This document shows positions 46,834 to 55,750 of a stretch of DNA of 58,953 nt, piece by piece (the stretch's first letter is position 1; the number at the start of each line of letters is the position of its first letter). The translations under genes and the position numbers were made by a program. The stretch spans positions 1 through 58,953 of the forward strand of contig JAFAXQ010000197.1 in the NCBI GenBank assembly GCA_019240835.1, read 5' to 3'. The DNA is from Ktedonobacteraceae bacterium. Its GTDB lineage: Bacteria > Chloroflexota > Ktedonobacteria > Ktedonobacterales > Ktedonobacteraceae. A model generated the notes under the pieces. It was not told where the DNA came from. It made no database searches and was given only the letters and a program-made list of their open reading frames with translations.

Positions 46834-48852
46834 TTAAGCTTGCCAGATGACAAGCTTTTTTTCATCGCTCCCATCAAGCGTGGCAAGTTTGTTAGTTGCT
46901 GACCATGCAACGTGCAACTGACCTGGGTGGCTGAAGGTGGGAGCCAAGTCGCCAATGCATCCAAAGAGTAGCATATTTTCGGTCGCGATGGCAAGCTGTG
47001 CTGTCTGCGGCGAAATGCTAATCATCGTTAACCTCTCCTCCCACAAGTCTTTCCATATGGTTGTTTTATCTGTCCGCACGTTCCAAAACATGACTTGTTT
47101 ATCGAAGGAGGTGGCTACTAAAATTGTGCTATCAGGAGACCAACTTATGCTAGAAACCTCCTTGGTGAATGGCTGGTGCTCCCAAGGTTGGGACATGCGC
47201 GGACTCCAGCAGATCACTTTGCCATTTTTCGCCTCAGCAGCCAACCATGCCCCGTCAGGAGACCAGCGTAGTGTGGTACGCCTGCTACGTCGCGTGCTAT
47301 CTAGTGAAAGAACAGTATACCGGATTGGTAGTTGTACATGTGCAGAGAATGTACCCAGATCATAGATTAACAATTCGCTCTCTAATCGTAGCGCTAAGCG
47401 TTCAGTACGAGACCAGTCCAGTCCGTAAATGGGCGTTCCATTATGAAGTTGAAGCGGTTGGTAGCGTTCCTTTGGTGCAGCACGGTCCCAGAAGCGTATC
47501 TCGGCTTGAGGTTTGTCACTATTGCGGATGCTGACGGCAAGAAAACGACTATTGGGAGACCAGCAGGCACTATGGCCGTACGAGAACTCTTCAGAGAGAA
47601 CCGCCACCCTCTGATTGTTGTGTACTAATCTAGGCGCATCTTCATGGAAGGTACAGGCGAGAGCAGTGCCATCCGGCGACCAAGCGAGTAAGGTTGGGTT
47701 TTTCGGCAATTGCACGGTGAACAGTTTTTGTAAAGGAAAATACGGTAAGGAGGGCGAACTAGGGTGAATGGGTATGGGCCTCCGTGCCATAGGTGGAAGT
47801 ATTCTTTCGTTCACAGGCACATGCTTGGGTATCGGTGGTGGTATCACTGGTATGATAACAGATACTTCTGACTTAGAGGGAGGCAGCGGATGTAAGGATG
47901 ACTCAAGTTCAGTAGGAGCCTGATGGGAACTCAAAGTTGTGTCGTGCTGTTGTGCAGATGGGGGAGCTACTGGGTCTGGGTCAGTGGGATCCTCATAAAA
48001 GTGTTCCTGCTGTAGGATAGCCTTTCGCAATGCCTGCGCAAAGTCGAGAACACTACCAAAGCGATCTTCTGGGCGTTGAGCAAGAGCTTCCAGCACGACG
48101 CGATCAATCTCTTGCTCATGGAGACGTTCTGGGTTGAGTTTGCTGAGTGGAGTATCAAGGGGGGGTGCCAAATGATTCTGTTGTGGTGGCTGGCTGCCTG
48201 TGAGCAAGAGACGCGCCATAACTGCGAGTGCATATTGATCTGCTGAACATTTGATGTGTCCAAGCTCTTGTTCGGGAGCTACGTATCCCGGTGTACCTAT
48301 GGGAAATTTTGTCTCTCCTTCCAATGCTGCCGCACCGAAATCAATGAGCCAGATGTAAATGCGGCGTAGGGGATGGTGGGCGGAATCTACAGGAGACCAT
48401 AAGAAGTTGCTGGGTTTGACGTCCTGATGCGCAATCTTGTGTTTGTGCAGATGAGAGAGTCCCTTAGCCGCCTGAATAAGCATATCTGCAATACAGGATA
48501 ATGGCCAAGTACGCCATGGTTCCTGTTGCAGTAGATTAGATAATGAGCCATGTTTAATATAGGGGGAGACCAAGTAGAGTATGACGTCGCGAGAGTAGGG
48601 TATTGGAATCTCTCCATGATCGATTGTTGGCAAAAAATGTTCGGGTTTATATGCTCCTAATATCTTCGCAATATATATTTCCTGTGTAAAGCGTTTCAGC
48701 TTGTTTGCATATTCCTCATCTTCTGAATCCATGAGCTTTATAATGACTTCTTCGCCCGTTTTCTCACTATATCCATGATAGATGGTTCCCATACCTCCTT
48801 GCTTGTGAAATAACCTTAAATTCTTGTATCCCGGTATAACAAATTGTGTCAT
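46834..48852 (-). CDS. Serine/threonine protein kinase with WD40-like repeats
   Basis: I take the ATG at 48852, nine bases after GGTGGAG (672 residues); a longer frame opens at 48891. Residues 1-275 form a Hanks-type kinase: glycine loop QGGMGTIYHG, Lys in VIIKLMD, catalytic loop HQDVKPSNFLW, LIDFGAA as the DFG motif, and GTPGYVAPEQ. A Pro/Ser-rich linker follows (about 280-370). The C-terminal 300 residues have at least five WD40-like blades (LLAWSPDGTALACTF, ACWSPNSRFLAVS, LRWSPDGAWLAAEA, SISWSPDSTILVATS). The usual R before D in the HRD loop is Q. No membrane helix is seen. It starts about 90 bp after the NACHT-HEAT stop on the same strand. Confidence 0.9.
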   Translation of the reverse strand: MTQFVIPGYKNLRLFHKQGGMGTIYHGYSEKTGEEVIIKLMDSEDEEYANKLKRFTQEIYIAKILGAYKPEHFLPTIDHGEIPIPYSRDVILYLVSPYIKHGSLSNLLQQEPWRTWPLSCIADMLIQAAKGLSHLHKHKIAHQDVKPSNFLWSPVDSAHHPLRRIYIWLIDFGAAALEGETKFPIGTPGYVAPEQELGHIKCSADQYALAVMARLLLTGSQPPQQNHLAPPLDTPLSKLNPERLHEQEIDRVVLEALAQRPEDRFGSVLDFAQALRKAILQQEHFYEDPTDPDPVAPPSAQQHDTTLSSHQAPTELESSLHPLPPSKSEVSVIIPVIPPPIPKHVPVNERILPPMARRPIPIHPSSPSLPYFPLQKLFTVQLPKNPTLLAWSPDGTALACTFHEDAPRLVHNNQRVAVLSEEFSYGHSACWSPNSRFLAVSIRNSDKPQAEIRFWDRAAPKERYQPLQLHNGTPIYGLDWSRTERLALRLESELLIYDLGTFSAHVQLPIRYTVLSLDSTRRSRRTTLRWSPDGAWLAAEAKNGKVICWSPRMSQPWEHQPFTKEVSSISWSPDSTILVATSFDKQVMFWNVRTDKTTIWKDLWEERLTMISISPQTAQLAIATENMLLFGCIGDLAPTFSHPGQLHVAWSATNKLATLDGSDEKKLVIWQA

Positions 48853-48942
48853 AGTGGTCTTCTCCACCCTGGTGCGCTTCTCTTTGCCCATTATGCTATC
48901 ATATTATGGCACTCTCTTGCAGAGTAGCCGCCCATATATGGC

Positions 48943-51900
48943 TCAGTGTTGTCTTGATTGTAGCGCGTTATTCTCTACCTGTAACCTGTTGGCACGTTGC
49001 TCAGCAGCATTTGCACGGTGGTTAGCAGCATATTCACGTCGCTCAGCATCATCTGCACGCGACTCGGCAGCACTTGCACGTTGCTCAGCGGCATATGCTT
49101 TGTTCTGCTCTCGCTGTACCTGCTCTCGCAATTGCTTAATAGTACTGTCCTGCCGCTGCAGACGGTCTTCCAGCGTTTTAATTTTTGGCATATTGCGTGT
49201 GCCAAGTAGCACATCATAAAATTCAAAGGATGCTTGGTCTCCATTTCTCTTGCTGTTATTCTGGAGCTGTATCAGTTCTTCTCTGGTATAGATACCACTT
49301 GCTAACAGACCGCCAAGGGCACGAAGCCCTAGCTCTTGCTGCCTGAGGTCTCGTGTTCTCATCCCATCTATCGCTGTAAGCTCCTTTACGTAACCTGTTA
49401 TCCTACGATGATCTACGAGGGTACTTAGTGTCCCAATAGCGTCTAATTGAACCTCACTCGATACTTTGATTGCATCAATCACATTTGCCAATGGCTCTTC
49501 GGCTTGCTTTCCTAGCAGAAGCAGGGCACGCATGAATTCTACATGATACTCAGGAGAGCTCTTTATAGCATCGATAATATGTTCTGCGATTTTTTTGCGC
49601 TGTTGAGTCTGAGTATTGTTGTTAAAGAACAGCAATGCAGTGATGACGCGTAAACGCACATCGCTTGGCTGTTTCTGAGCCTGTTGTAGCATAGCTCTGG
49701 TTATATTGATTTTGCCTGAGCGATATTCGGTATCAATACTCATATAGAGGAGATAGAAACCCATTTCCATCTCCTGAATATCATTGCTTGCTAGAAAGGA
49801 AAGAAGGCCCTTGGCAGCAGTCGAACTGGACATACGCATAAAGATATTCTTAGCATCGGATAGGCGCTGAGAGTCATGGGCAAGATTGTGAATTACCGGA
49901 AAGGCTACTTCACCCATTTCAGCCAGGATAGAACACGCTTCTTCGGCTATAGCACTATCACTATCTCGGAGCAAACCACACACTTGTTCCGCGGCTAGCC
50001 GTCCACAGGTAACAAGTGTGTTATGTGCTCCACGGCGTTTGTACGGATCGCGCAAAGCTTGCAAGATTGCCTGTACCACATCACCCGGCCTACCTGAAAC
50101 ATTGACTAATGCAACAAGTGAGAGTTTGCAATCCTCCATAAGTGCTGGATCTCTCAGAGCATTGATAAGTGCAGGTAGACTGACATTTGCTAGCTCATGT
50201 GTCAACAGTTCGCGCAAAGCCATACGAACCTCTAACGGAATGCTAGAACGTTGCGGGTGCGCAGTAGTGGGGTTGAAGAGGCCCACGATGTGCGGCAGCA
50301 GATCTATGTTGTGTCGGTGTGGTAAATCTACCATCTGTGTAATTAACCATCTGGTATACTGTCGCGCACTAAGGTCTTCCAAACCCGAAATCAGCCATGG
50401 TAGAACAAACTGGTGATTAAACTTGAGGAGAACCCCTCCCGCAGGCCCACGTCGTTGTGCATCGCCAAGCTCGTTTACCAACAAAGGAATAACGATAGTA
50501 GGCTCAGGGCATGCTAGTAGCAGAGGCTCAAGTGCAACTTGCCAGCCCGGTTTGTTCAATGCTTTGACTAGAGGAGGCATGGTAATAGATGGTGGCATTG
50601 CCTTTATTGTCTGCTCAACGTTCCAAGAGATGCCATCACGGTCGTCATCATCAAGTAGGTGGCCGACTAGGAAGGAGGCTGTCTGAGGTACATGTTGGTT
50701 GGTAACAAACACCTGCCTCACTTGTTGTACAACGGCATCCCTAGTATCCTTGAATGTAGAAAGGAGCCTATCATAGGGGTATGGCTTCATCTCAAGCAAG
50801 GCTTGGCGCACTCTTGCTGTGGTAAGTGTCTCTTGTGTGCTATCCAATGCATTGATGAGACACTTAAAAGCGATATCGTTGTCTCCTAGGGTGCTCAGCC
50901 CTATAATAGCTTGTTTATATACTTCATTGAGTGTAGCTTCGGACCTTGCTAGCAATTTAATCAGTGGAGGGACGGCAAGCGGATTGCCAAAGCTAACCAT
51001 TACCCGTATTACATATGCTGCCAGTTGTACATATTTGGTATTGGCAACAAGCCAGGGAAGTAGCTCAATCAATGCACGAACTACTCTCTCGTTTGTAGTG
51101 TCAAGTATGAACGCTTCTTCCCTGAAATAGTTAAGCAATTCTACCAGCGAGGAAAGCCCTAGCTCTGATGTGTTTGTGTACGATGGGATATTCGAAAGCT
51201 GCTTGCAGATTGCATCGACGCTGTCTGCTCCAACTTCTTTCATAGCATTCACCGCAACTTTGCAAGCGTTAACTGTAGTCTCAGGTGCAAGAATAGTGCG
51301 AAGTAGTGGATTGATACTCTCAGGTCGGTGTAAGCTGAGTGCATGAGACAGTGCATTTTGCACTCTTGCCGCAGATTCATCGAGTTGTCGTAATAAGAAG
51401 TCTAATATGTCGCTATTGTGTACCTTACCTAAGACCTCAATGATGCGAGCACGTGCCCGTTCTGTAGCTGATCGCTTAATCCAATAGTCCCTAATATCTG
51501 GTAAAATGGCAAGACAGTTTTTCTGCAGAAGCCCTTGTATGTTTTTGCCCTGTTCCTCATCCGGGGTTCCAATAGAATTGAGCAGCAAATGTGTGACAAT
51601 GGATGTGTGCTGCTTACCCTTCTGCACCTGCTCGTCAAGAAGGTCTCTAGCAATTTGCCGTGTCGTATTGTTATCGTACAATGAGAGAAATTCGATGCTA
51701 GCACTAATGATACCTCTATAGTGTTGAAGGGAAATACTAGACTGGAACTGCATTGTCTTTAGAAAACCCTTCAAAACAAAAAGCAGATTCAGACGTGTTT
51801 GAGCATGTGCAGAACTATGCAGATTTCTCTCCTTCTCCCTTACAGCGTCTAGTGCAAGCTCCGGACCGAAGGTTGCAAGCGCACTAATAGCAGCCCCCGC

Positions 51901-53256
51901 TATGCGTTGTTCACTGTCCGAGTCATGCAGATAGCTGATGAGGAGTTGAACATCACTGGCGTCTTTTACTAAAGCCAGGACATGAATAGCAGCAACACGC
52001 AATGGGATTGGTCTGGCAGTTTCACTGAGTATTGATTGCGCCCGTGCTCTCACCCTAGCGCTAGATTTGCTTTTACCAAGTTCTCCTAAAATACCAACGA
52101 GTATTTGATCTGCATAAGCTGTTTGTTTCACCACTTTTTCTAGATAGTCAAAGAGTAACATAGGAATGATGGCATCGTTGCTTTCACAATGGAGTTCGTG
52201 TAATTCCAAGAAGAGGTCGGGCAAACCCTCTGTATCAATGAGGGGCAGAAGTGCCTCATAGACCTCAGCTCCGCCCTCGTCTGCACAGCGTTTGAATATC
52301 TTTGCCAGTGTCGCACGTTCTACGGTGCCACGTACGAACTTTTCCAGGTACTTCTGAATGTTCGAAGGCAAAGCATCTGGTGCCTTGACACCCATGCAAG
52401 TCAGGCTGAGAGCTAGCGCATGGTAACAGATCTCATCACTCTCATCACCTTGGCGGTCGTGGTCTTCGACCCATTGAATCAGGAACTTTGCTACTTCCAT
52501 CGGGTTCTCTTCTAACCCTGCCCATAATGCAATAGGCTCGCTCCACATACCAGCCGCTTTCGCCTCGCTCTCGTACAGACTTGCCCAGAATAACTCGCTA
52601 TTACGCTTTTCGTCGTAGATATAGAACAGGTACTCAGCCGCAAAGTACTCGGCAATGAGTTCATGCCTGAAACTGAGGACACCATAGTTACTGATAGTAA
52701 TCAAATCAGTTTCGTGCGCAGTACCCAAAAATTTTTTGATGTCCGAAGGTGTATAATTGTTGTCACCTGCTTCATTGTGTCGTAACCAATCGTCTAAATA
52801 CTCGGCAAACTCCATGATTGGGATGGGGCTTCTTTTACTGCCTAGTTGAATTGCATTGCGTTGCCCATTACGTCGTGCCGTGCAAGCAACCACGCTGAGG
52901 AAGTGGCGAACTGCATGCCTATCCTCCTCCCTTACGCGTTTAAGACGATCATCAACAGAAATTTGGAGCAAGCGACCGCGTGAGATGGTCTTGGCCTCTC
53001 TTTCAGTGAGTTGGCTTAACGCTTCTATCAGCATAATGAGCATAAAGGGGCTGTTATAGCGATGGGGTTGGTTAATCCTGCAAATCAGATCTTTCGTGTC
53101 CTGAATCTGCTGCTCCTTATCATCGCTTGCGGAAATAGCTCGTAAATAGCATTCTACAATGTTAGGAACATCTTCTTTTTCTAACGCAGGAAGAAATTTT
53201 CGCGCCTTGCCTATCGAAATCCTGGATCGTTGTTTGCTCTTGATACTCCAGTTCAC
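48943..53256 (-). CDS. NACHT-HEAT protein, C-terminal part (HEAT repeats, coiled coil)
   Basis: This frame of 1437 residues continues the NACHT protein at 53162-54085 after a frame change near 53197. The true start is not its own ATG. The first 210 residues are the helical end of a NACHT module (KFLPALEKEDVPNIVECYL, then SFRHELIAEYFAAEYLF). More than 20 HEAT-like helical repeats follow (about residues 300-1370), e.g. VQLLISYLHDSDSEQRIAGA and IDFLLRQ-type pairs. The last 70 residues are an Ala/Glu/Arg coiled coil with the repeated word AEQRA. The HEAT arm likely binds a ligand or partner. Confidence 0.8.
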   Translation of the reverse strand: MNWSIKSKQRSRISIGKARKFLPALEKEDVPNIVECYLRAISASDDKEQQIQDTKDLICRINQPHRYNSPFMLIMLIEALSQLTEREAKTISRGRLLQISVDDRLKRVREEDRHAVRHFLSVVACTARRNGQRNAIQLGSKRSPIPIMEFAEYLDDWLRHNEAGDNNYTPSDIKKFLGTAHETDLITISNYGVLSFRHELIAEYFAAEYLFYIYDEKRNSELFWASLYESEAKAAGMWSEPIALWAGLEENPMEVAKFLIQWVEDHDRQGDESDEICYHALALSLTCMGVKAPDALPSNIQKYLEKFVRGTVERATLAKIFKRCADEGGAEVYEALLPLIDTEGLPDLFLELHELHCESNDAIIPMLLFDYLEKVVKQTAYADQILVGILGELGKSKSSARVRARAQSILSETARPIPLRVAAIHVLALVKDASDVQLLISYLHDSDSEQRIAGAAISALATFGPELALDAVREKERNLHSSAHAQTRLNLLFVLKGFLKTMQFQSSISLQHYRGIISASIEFLSLYDNNTTRQIARDLLDEQVQKGKQHTSIVTHLLLNSIGTPDEEQGKNIQGLLQKNCLAILPDIRDYWIKRSATERARARIIEVLGKVHNSDILDFLLRQLDESAARVQNALSHALSLHRPESINPLLRTILAPETTVNACKVAVNAMKEVGADSVDAICKQLSNIPSYTNTSELGLSSLVELLNYFREEAFILDTTNERVVRALIELLPWLVANTKYVQLAAYVIRVMVSFGNPLAVPPLIKLLARSEATLNEVYKQAIIGLSTLGDNDIAFKCLINALDSTQETLTTARVRQALLEMKPYPYDRLLSTFKDTRDAVVQQVRQVFVTNQHVPQTASFLVGHLLDDDDRDGISWNVEQTIKAMPPSITMPPLVKALNKPGWQVALEPLLLACPEPTIVIPLLVNELGDAQRRGPAGGVLLKFNHQFVLPWLISGLEDLSARQYTRWLITQMVDLPHRHNIDLLPHIVGLFNPTTAHPQRSSIPLEVRMALRELLTHELANVSLPALINALRDPALMEDCKLSLVALVNVSGRPGDVVQAILQALRDPYKRRGAHNTLVTCGRLAAEQVCGLLRDSDSAIAEEACSILAEMGEVAFPVIHNLAHDSQRLSDAKNIFMRMSSSTAAKGLLSFLASNDIQEMEMGFYLLYMSIDTEYRSGKINITRAMLQQAQKQPSDVRLRVITALLFFNNNTQTQQRKKIAEHIIDAIKSSPEYHVEFMRALLLLGKQAEEPLANVIDAIKVSSEVQLDAIGTLSTLVDHRRITGYVKELTAIDGMRTRDLRQQELGLRALGGLLASGIYTREELIQLQNNSKRNGDQASFEFYDVLLGTRNMPKIKTLEDRLQRQDSTIKQLREQVQREQNKAYAAEQRASAAESRADDAERREYAANHRANAAEQRANRLQVENNALQSRQH

Positions 53257-54085
53257 GACAGGTCATGATAACGCGGTTTTGTGTTTGCATGAAGCGTATG
53301 AGTTCGTCATGAACAACTTGTAGTGCATTACTTTCCAATTCGTTCATACCATCGCATAGGAATACTATGCGTCCTTGCTCTACAAATTGTCGTAGATAAG
53401 GTCGTAGATGGCGTATACTAACTAGTTCAGGTTCGCTTGTTGTTTGGGACTTTTGTTCATGCTTGTCATCTAACAAGTAGGAAAGCAATGTATCTGTTGC
53501 TGGCACAGTTTGCCCATCAGGTGAGGCATCTGGCGGGTATTGTCGGAGAAAACCATTGTAGTACTTCATCTGAATCAGCACGGGAATCTTATCATTCTCG
53601 TGTAAGACAGAACTGGTAGCTTCATAGAGAAAATTTTCCAGGGTTTTCGTCTTGCCACTTCCAGGTAACCCGAGCAGCAGAAGGTGTTGTCCTTGCTTTT
53701 TGCTCAACTGGGGAACATTTCTAGGTGGGTAGTAGCTCCTCATTCGTTGCTCAAGACTGCTGTGTGCTGCCTTGCGATATCCATTGATTGCGTGCTGCTT
53801 AGCTGTAAGCAACAGCATGCAGACGAGCAGACATAGGGAGAGCAGCGCAGCAACAATAATCAATATGCCTAGTATGCTAGAGACTTTGAGCAGAAGGGAG
53901 GGAAAGACAATCGGCAAAAAGAAGCCGAAGAATCTATCAAGTACAAAAGGTACACCTACTATGAGGGCTAGTAAGATGATAAATGTGACACTAATAAGCC
54001 AAATGCGCCGAACACGCATTGCGATCTGTATATCCTGTATGATCTTCTGGCTGCGTGGCGGTTGAGAAATAAGTTGCTGATTCAT
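53162..54085 (-). CDS. Membrane-anchored NACHT NTPase, N-terminal part
   Basis: This 307-residue frame has two or three membrane helices (about residues 28-65 and 70-93), then a NACHT-type NTPase: Walker A GLPGSGKT at 139-146 and Walker B VFLCDGMNELE at 241-251, then MTCRE at 274-278 as sensor 1. After QDFDRQGAK the frame is lost; removing one base from the four-T run at 53197-53200 joins it to the NACHT C-terminal part as GAKFLPALEKEDV. Joined, the protein is about 1,700 residues. As given the gene is either an indel pseudogene or a sequence error. NACHT proteins of this layout include antiphage sensors. Confidence 0.8.
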   Translation of the reverse strand: MNQQLISQPPRSQKIIQDIQIAMRVRRIWLISVTFIILLALIVGVPFVLDRFFGFFLPIVFPSLLLKVSSILGILIIVAALLSLCLLVCMLLLTAKQHAINGYRKAAHSSLEQRMRSYYPPRNVPQLSKKQGQHLLLLGLPGSGKTKTLENFLYEATSSVLHENDKIPVLIQMKYYNGFLRQYPPDASPDGQTVPATDTLLSYLLDDKHEQKSQTTSEPELVSIRHLRPYLRQFVEQGRIVFLCDGMNELESNALQVVHDELIRFMQTQNRVIMTCRELEYQEQTTIQDFDRQGAKISSCVRKRRCS

Positions 54086-54435
54086 TGTGTACCGTCAACT
54101 TTCTCAAATCGCCTAATACAAGTTGCGAGCGAGGCACAACTTTGCCTTCACTTCAATTGATGATGTAGAGGGAAGTAAATTGTACGTTGGACTGCAACTT
54201 GGTACAAGGCATACACTAGCATAGTAGTTAATCATGGTTCTCTGGGCAAAGAGGCTGGTTACCAACCTTTGGAAAGGCTGTGATTGTCTCAAAATGTATT
54301 TTCTCCTATCGACGGATGAAGCTACAAACACGACAATCACATGGAAAATTGATACAATGATCCTTGTCCGTGTAGTAGTGGTAAGAAGTGATATGGGGCG
54401 TAGGTGAGGCGATAAAAGAGTGTAATCTTGTCGCC
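54086..54435. other. Intergenic region with SEC-C remnant
   Basis: These 350 bases before the NACHT gene hold its likely promoter (not recognised) near 54090-54200, a short remnant of a secA 3' end at 54356-54403, and the hairpin at 54403-54440. Nothing else coding is visible. Confidence 0.5.
54356..54403 (+). pseudogene. Degenerate copy of a secA 3' end (SEC-C motif)
   Basis: The sequence reads NDPCPCSSGKK then stop, against [18 protein letters not shown] at the secA end (46730-46784). DNA identity continues past the secA stop (ATGGGGCGTAGG is shared). About ten bases are deleted relative to secA. It is too short to work and looks like a relic of a duplication. Confidence 0.6.
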
Positions 54436-54440
54436 TCACC
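54403..54440 (-). terminator. Hairpin at the end of the Uma2 gene
   Basis: A perfect 10-bp stem (54403-54412 with 54431-54440) with 18-base loop overlaps the Uma2 stop codon. It is a probable terminator with a weak T-tract. Confidence 0.5.
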
Positions 54441-55017
54441 TATAGTCCTCTGCGTGTTCTTCAAATTCTACATCTGTATAAGCATCTGCGAGAGAGAAGG
54501 ACACACCTACACTGTAAAGTGGAATTTCCTCATTATTCTCGTACGCGTCGTAGATCCACTTGTTGTTCTCTTTGTGATAAATCTCTATTTTGAGAGATCG
54601 CGAATCCACAAGAACATATTCTTCGATAGTAGGATGCGCACGATAATTTTTGAGTTTCCACGTTCTGTCTGTGAGTTCTGTCGTTGGCGAAAGCACTTCA
54701 ACGACAAGGCGTGGAGCTTGGATCGCTTGAATCGTCCCTCGGTCGCGTGGGTCACAGGTGACTGTCACATCAGGATGAAAGTAGCGCGTTTCTGAGATAT
54801 ATACTTTCATATCGGAACTATAGACACGGCAATTGCTGCCACGCAGCAGGTGCCAAAGAATTCTTTGCATATTGGATTTGATAGTGTCGTGATTGGCAGT
54901 TCCTCCTGCCATAGCGTATACACGGCCATCAATGTACTCATAGCGTATGTCAAGATTATCATCTTCTACTTGAAAGTATTCTTCAACCGTCATGCTTCGC
55001 TGATGTTCTATCGCCAT
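54436..55017 (-). CDS. Uma2 family endonuclease (DUF820)
   Basis: This 193-aa protein has the Uma2 restriction-like nuclease pattern: MTVEEYFQVEDDNLDIRYEY at the start, YIDGRVYAMAGGTANHD, HPDVTVTCDPRD, LVVEVLSPTTELTDRTWKLKNYR, and EEYVLVDSRSLKIEIYHK. The Asp in HPDV, the Glu in VVEVLS and the Lys in KLKNYR fit a PD-(D/E)XK core. The family is abundant in Chloroflexota and Cyanobacteria with little known function. Confidence 0.9.
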   Translation of the reverse strand: MAIEHQRSMTVEEYFQVEDDNLDIRYEYIDGRVYAMAGGTANHDTIKSNMQRILWHLLRGSNCRVYSSDMKVYISETRYFHPDVTVTCDPRDRGTIQAIQAPRLVVEVLSPTTELTDRTWKLKNYRAHPTIEEYVLVDSRSLKIEIYHKENNKWIYDAYENNEEIPLYSVGVSFSLADAYTDVEFEEHAEDYR

Positions 55018-55133
55018 GAACCTTGGTACCTCCCCTCGGATGTAGGGTTGCTCTGAAGGCTCCTAGTAGATCAGAGCCATTACATTATAGCATAGTATCA
55101 ACATCAGCGAAGCCAAAGAGCACATGGCACACG

Positions 55134-55526
55134 TTAGCTTTCGTCTTGTTTTATATACTCCTTATATTGATCCGCACTGAGAAGTTGGCTGAGTTGCGAA
55201 GAATCAGCAATCTGTATTTTCACCAGCCAACCTTCCCCATAAGGATCGGTGTTCACTAGCTCTGGTTCGTCATTGACTGCATCGTTGATCTCATTGACCT
55301 TACCACTGAGCGGGGCGTAGAATTCTGCTACGGCCTTGACCGATTCGAGAGAGCCCATTGGATCAGACAAGGAGAAGGTATCACCAGCCTTAGGTAGCTC
55401 AACAAAGACCACATCGCCCAACTGTTTCTGTGCATGATCAGTGATGCCAATTGTGGCTTGCGTTCCCTCCACGCGTACCCACTCGTGATCTTTGGTGTAC
55501 CGCAAATCGCTTGGGACATTGCTCAT
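55134..55526 (-). CDS. gcvH: Glycine cleavage system H protein
   Basis: This 130-aa protein carries the lipoyl arm that shuttles the aminomethyl group of glycine between the P and T proteins. YTKDHEWVRVEG opens the fold, the lipoyl Lys is in GSLESVKAVAEFYAP, and NDEPELVNTDPYGEGWLVKI closes it. Length is normal. gcvT and gcvP are not in the window. No glycine riboswitch is visible upstream. Confidence 0.97.
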   Translation of the reverse strand: MSNVPSDLRYTKDHEWVRVEGTQATIGITDHAQKQLGDVVFVELPKAGDTFSLSDPMGSLESVKAVAEFYAPLSGKVNEINDAVNDEPELVNTDPYGEGWLVKIQIADSSQLSQLLSADQYKEYIKQDES

Positions 55527-55750
55527 CAGTGGTATTCCTTTCAGCAGTGAGCTTCTATGCGCCTATTCAATAGATCAGGGAAGCATAGATCACACACTAC
55601 AAAGAACTACAAGTACAAAAGCGCTCTTTTGAGAAGAGTACATGATGCGGAACGGCATGTCAAGAGTTGTGAAAGAGCTGTTTTGCTGAAAATTTGTATT
55701 GAAAAAACAATAGTATACAGAAAATGCTCGATTTTAATTGTGAAGGTATA
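55527..55750. other. Intergenic gap, nothing recognised
   Basis: This AT-rich gap lies between gcvH and the TauE/SafE gene. The 65-codon frame in it shows no protein-like character. It may hold the gcvH promoter. Confidence 0.4.

Noticed and set aside
53190-53205. Programmed ribosomal frameshift in the NACHT gene
   Set aside because: The needed shift is +1, no known slippery site lies in the proper frame, and no stop codon or stimulatory structure is apparent at the point. An indel is simpler.
55527-55640. Glycine riboswitch upstream of gcvH
   Set aside because: No paired aptamer-like structure or conserved core was recognised in the leader.
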